In this document: positions 61,499 through 64,000 of the stretch, in pieces | Position numbering within the stretch: the stretch's first letter is position 1 | How the letters are laid out: every line of letters begins with the position of its first letter | From: Lepisosteus oculatus | Taxonomy: Eukaryota > Chordata > Actinopteri > Semionotiformes > Lepisosteidae | Length of the DNA stretch: 64,000 nt | Assembly: GCF_040954835.1 (NCBI RefSeq) | Contig: NC_090699.1 | Coordinates: forward strand, 16,671,817-16,735,816 | Direction of reading: 5' to 3' | Notes under the pieces: model-generated | Told to the model about the DNA's origin: nothing | The model's input: only the letters and a program-made list of their open reading frames with translations | Database searches by the model: none | Position numbers and translations under genes: made by a program

Positions 61499-61717
61499 AA
61501 CTGTACATTTAGGCACAGGTAGAGGTTTATTCCATGTTGAAAGGAAAAGAAAAGAGACGCAACGTTTCGGCCGTGTAGTCTTCAGGTGTGGCTTTAACAA
61601 TATCACACCTGAAGAAGGCTCCACAGCCGAACCGTAATGTTTCCGCGTGGAATATACGTTTACTTGCCCCTTTGCAGCCTACGCATTCTGAAGCAGCTAC
61701 GTACTCGAACTGTACAA
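61499..61717. mobile_element. Penelope-like inverted foldback insertion
   Basis: Left arm in reverse: AGGTTTATTCCATGTTG, GCAACGTTTCGGCCGTGTAG and CTTCAGGTGTG. Right arm: CACACCTGAAGAAGGCTCCA, CAGCCGAACCG, CGTGGAATATACG and CTTTGCAGCCTACGC. AACTGTACA flanks both sides (61499-61507 and 61708-61716), a likely target duplication. It is more diverged than the 40.9-kb copy. Confidence 0.68.
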
Positions 61718-61921
61718 TTACAGGTGGGATTTTACTCCATGTTTTCTGTTAACTGGTGTATTCAGATTAACATAACTTGCAATACAACAAAATGTAGCCA
61801 TGGTAAAATTAAAAGCACATCATAGACTCGCAATCAGGTCACAGGTCTCTTACTCGACCGGAAGTCAGTAACACTGAACCACTAAAAAAGCTTAATCTAG
61901 AACAGCCGTTCTTAGCTTTGG

Positions 61922-61960
61922 CCAATCAGATGACTCGTTGCTTCTGCCGTGTGGGCCAAT
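61922..61960 (+). promoter_or_regulatory. exosc1: Paired CCAAT boxes, EXOSC1 promoter
   Basis: Two GGCCAATCAGA elements, with CCAAT at 61922-61926 and 61956-61960, lie 34 bases apart and 30-68 bases upstream of the EXOSC1 ATG. This is a typical NF-Y-bound, TATA-less promoter pattern. A GATGACTCG site lies between them. Confidence 0.65.
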
Positions 61961-61989
61961 CAGAGCATTTCTTATTCTATTCTGAAAAC

Positions 61990-63610
61990 ATGTCTCCTAA
62001 GACGCTGTGTGTGCCAGGTACGTGGGGTTTAAAAACGTTATGTGAAATAAAATGTATTTAATGACTGAATCGTCTGGACCTGACAGCAGTTAATACACAC
62101 ATGGATACATTTTGACTGCAGGGTTTCACTTTCTTGTCTTGTATTGATTCTTAGTTCATTCACCAAATGTTGTGTGAGTTTTTAAAGTAAAAATCATAGT
62201 AATTCTTAAAAGTTTGAAAATGATCCCCTGACTGAGCCACATTGTTTAATATAACACTTTTTTGTCAGTAAGGGTAGGTCTCTCGGGGCAACAGAGGTTA
62301 TAGCACATTTCGTTGCTGTTTTCGGTAGCTGTATTCATAAAGTGATGCCAGAAACTGAGTATGGGTATACCTGTCTTGCAGAACAACTTTGCAATTGAAT
62401 GATAAATTAAAAGTCGTATTGAAAGGACTCGGTGTATGGTGAGGTATAACATTAGAAACAGTAGCAGTATCAAAGCAATCCATCAGGAGCCAAACACTTA
62501 AACCTAGTATAGTTTGTAAAGTTAACCTCGCTTTACCGACAGTTACATCATCCTGACGAAATTCGTGTCTTAGGTACGTCGTAGAGACTATTTTTGAAGC
62601 TTAACGCCATTTATAAAGTAGACATTTAAACCATTAAGCCACGTCTTCTGACCCCGTCCTTATTAAAGTTGGCACTTGAAAGTTGTTATTTTCAAGTGAT
62701 GCTGACAGTATAAACAGCATTGTTTGATTGTTCTGTTGCTCTGGGGCTGGACTTTGAGCAGTGGTTGCCTGTAAATATTGTCGTCCCGCAGGAGAGAGGC
62801 TGTGCAGCACAGAGGAGTGTGTCCCGGGGCCTGGAACGTACTTGCGTCATGGCTACATCTTTGCCTCCCTCGCTGGTTATGTGCTGAGGAAGAACGCGGG
62901 AGAGGAGGTGGGTGAGAGTGTGGAAGAATTGTACTTCCTCCAAGTGCATCTCCTAAGTGTGGAAGGAAGTGTTGCGTGTGCAGAGGAAAATGGTTTAAAA
63001 TATACCAGAAAGATCTGTAAATGGTCATTGAAACTGGATTGTGCATTTGTGATGGTGCAAGAGTACTGTTCTAGCAATGGGAGATTTGTCTTGGCTGTTG
63101 TGTTCTGCAGATGCCTGTGGTCTCGGTGGTGAAGGAGAGTGAGGCTCAGCTGCTGCCTGATGTTGGCGCTACAGTCACATGCAAGGTAGGAGCTCTGTCC
63201 TCCAGGGTGTTTTACACAGAAGTATGAAGTTCTCTGTCCTAACATCCCTCGGTTTGCTCTGTGCTGCACAGGCATAGCAATACTAACATAAGCCTACCTC
63301 ACTGTTTTTTTGGTCATTTGTATTTTGGTATTATTGTTTTTTTTGCCACCCTAGACTAATAATATCTTAAGTTGTAGATAATAGCCGAAAATTCCTATTA
63401 TAGATGTGAAGTGCCAGTGAAACAGAATGTCATTTTTGTCCTGGTGATTGTGGAGTTAGTGTTATGAAAGAGGCTTGGTCAACATTATAGTTCCAGGGGA
63501 GTGAAGGTCTTTTGCCAACAGGTTACAAGCATCAACCCACGATTTGCTAAGGTCCAGATCCTCTATGTTGGATCCACCCCACTGAAGGACAGATTCAGAG
63601 GAACAATCAG
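61990..63610 (+). CDS. exosc1: Exosome component 1 (CSL4), 5' part
   Basis: Four coding exons, 61990-62017, 62792-62907, 63111-63185 and 63522-63610, joined in phase; the rest lies beyond the right edge. EXOSC1/Csl4 is a cap subunit of the RNA exosome, which degrades and trims RNA in nucleus and cytoplasm. The start MSPKTLCVPGERLC parallels human MAPPVRYCIPGERLC. Then come GTYLRHGYIFASLAGYV (the N-terminal domain), PVVSVVKESEAQLLPDVGAT and SINPRFAKVQILYVGSTPLK with FRGTIR, which begins the S1 RNA-binding domain. The first exon encodes only nine full codons. It shares no promoter with a divergent gene in this window. It is tandem with PGAM1 rather than convergent as in human. Confidence 0.93.
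62018..62791 (+). other. exosc1: EXOSC1 intron 1
   Basis: AT-rich intron with no recognised repeat or embedded gene. Confidence 0.6.
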
Positions 63611-64000
63611 GTAACTAGAGCAATGACATTTCAAGTAACATGTCTCAAATTATATTTTAGCATATACTTTTATTTACTTTGTAAATACCCTAATAATGCA
63701 TAACATATGTGTTGTTCTTGTGATACATTTTTCTCACTGACCCGTCCATGGCTGTCTCCTTGCAATGCTATGTGAGAGTTAATAATTTTTATGGACAAAT
63801 TGAGTTTTTGTATGTAATTTCACAATTGAATTTTCCATTCATAGTGAACTTATATTCTGTTCTATTAGTGAGTGAAATGTGAAAAATCCACATCACACGG
63901 ACAGGTTTTGTGTGTATGACCATAATTTCTGAATATTTATTATGCATTTTTTGTCCTTAGAAAACACTGTTGTTTCATTGTCAACTGCTGTATTTGAACT
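63611..64000 (+). other. exosc1: EXOSC1 intron 4, to window edge
   Basis: Begins with the donor GTAACTAG. No further exon is visible before the window ends. Confidence 0.6.

Overview
This is a ray-finned fish genomic window. Genes have introns, are far apart, and sit among SINEs, LINEs, Penelope-like and DNA-transposon remnants. The abundance of 5S-rRNA-derived SINE3-type copies, together with a tRNA-derived SINE and CR1-like LINE tails, suggests a non-teleost or early-branching lineage such as gar. That placement is inference. The gene block MARVELD1-AVPI1-PI4K2A and the nearby PGAM1 and EXOSC1 correspond to human 10q24, so the locus is an ancient bony-vertebrate synteny block.

Layout. 0.6-6.1 kb (- strand): a butyrophilin-like immunoglobulin receptor gene (leader, V-set, C-set, transmembrane, short tail exons) that runs off the left edge. 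6.9-16.7 kb: a repeat-rich gene desert with two Tc1-like remnants, SINEs, Penelope-like 3' ends and an LTR-like element. 19.5-20.0 kb (- strand): single-exon MARVELD1. 21.9-27.1 kb (+ strand): AVPI1, with a perfect CRE and TATA-like promoter far upstream. 31.9-40.4 kb (- strand): PI4K2A, nine coding exons, complete. 40.9-43.2 kb: mobile-element cluster. 44.2-50.1 kb (+ strand): a complete 12-exon CDC25-family phosphatase gene. 50.1-52.9 kb: repeats, including a solo LTR with clean 5-bp target duplications. 53.2-58.8 kb (+ strand): PGAM1, four coding exons, complete. 62.0-63.6 kb (+ strand): EXOSC1, first four coding exons, running off the right edge.

All splice junctions listed here were worked out by hand from GT/AG sites, reading-phase agreement and remembered family sequences; none was checked by alignment. 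The genes are unrelated housekeeping and signalling genes held together by descent and do not form an operon-like system. The points most worth following are the CDC25-family gene that has no counterpart at this place in mammals as I recall the map, the roughly 45-residue insertion in its catalytic domain, the CRE-TATA promoter assigned to the vasopressin-induced gene AVPI1, and a family of Penelope-like 3' ends that repeatedly land as inverted foldbacks, one of them a perfect 60-bp hairpin with 15-bp target duplications. I did not find evidence for a wholly new biological system.
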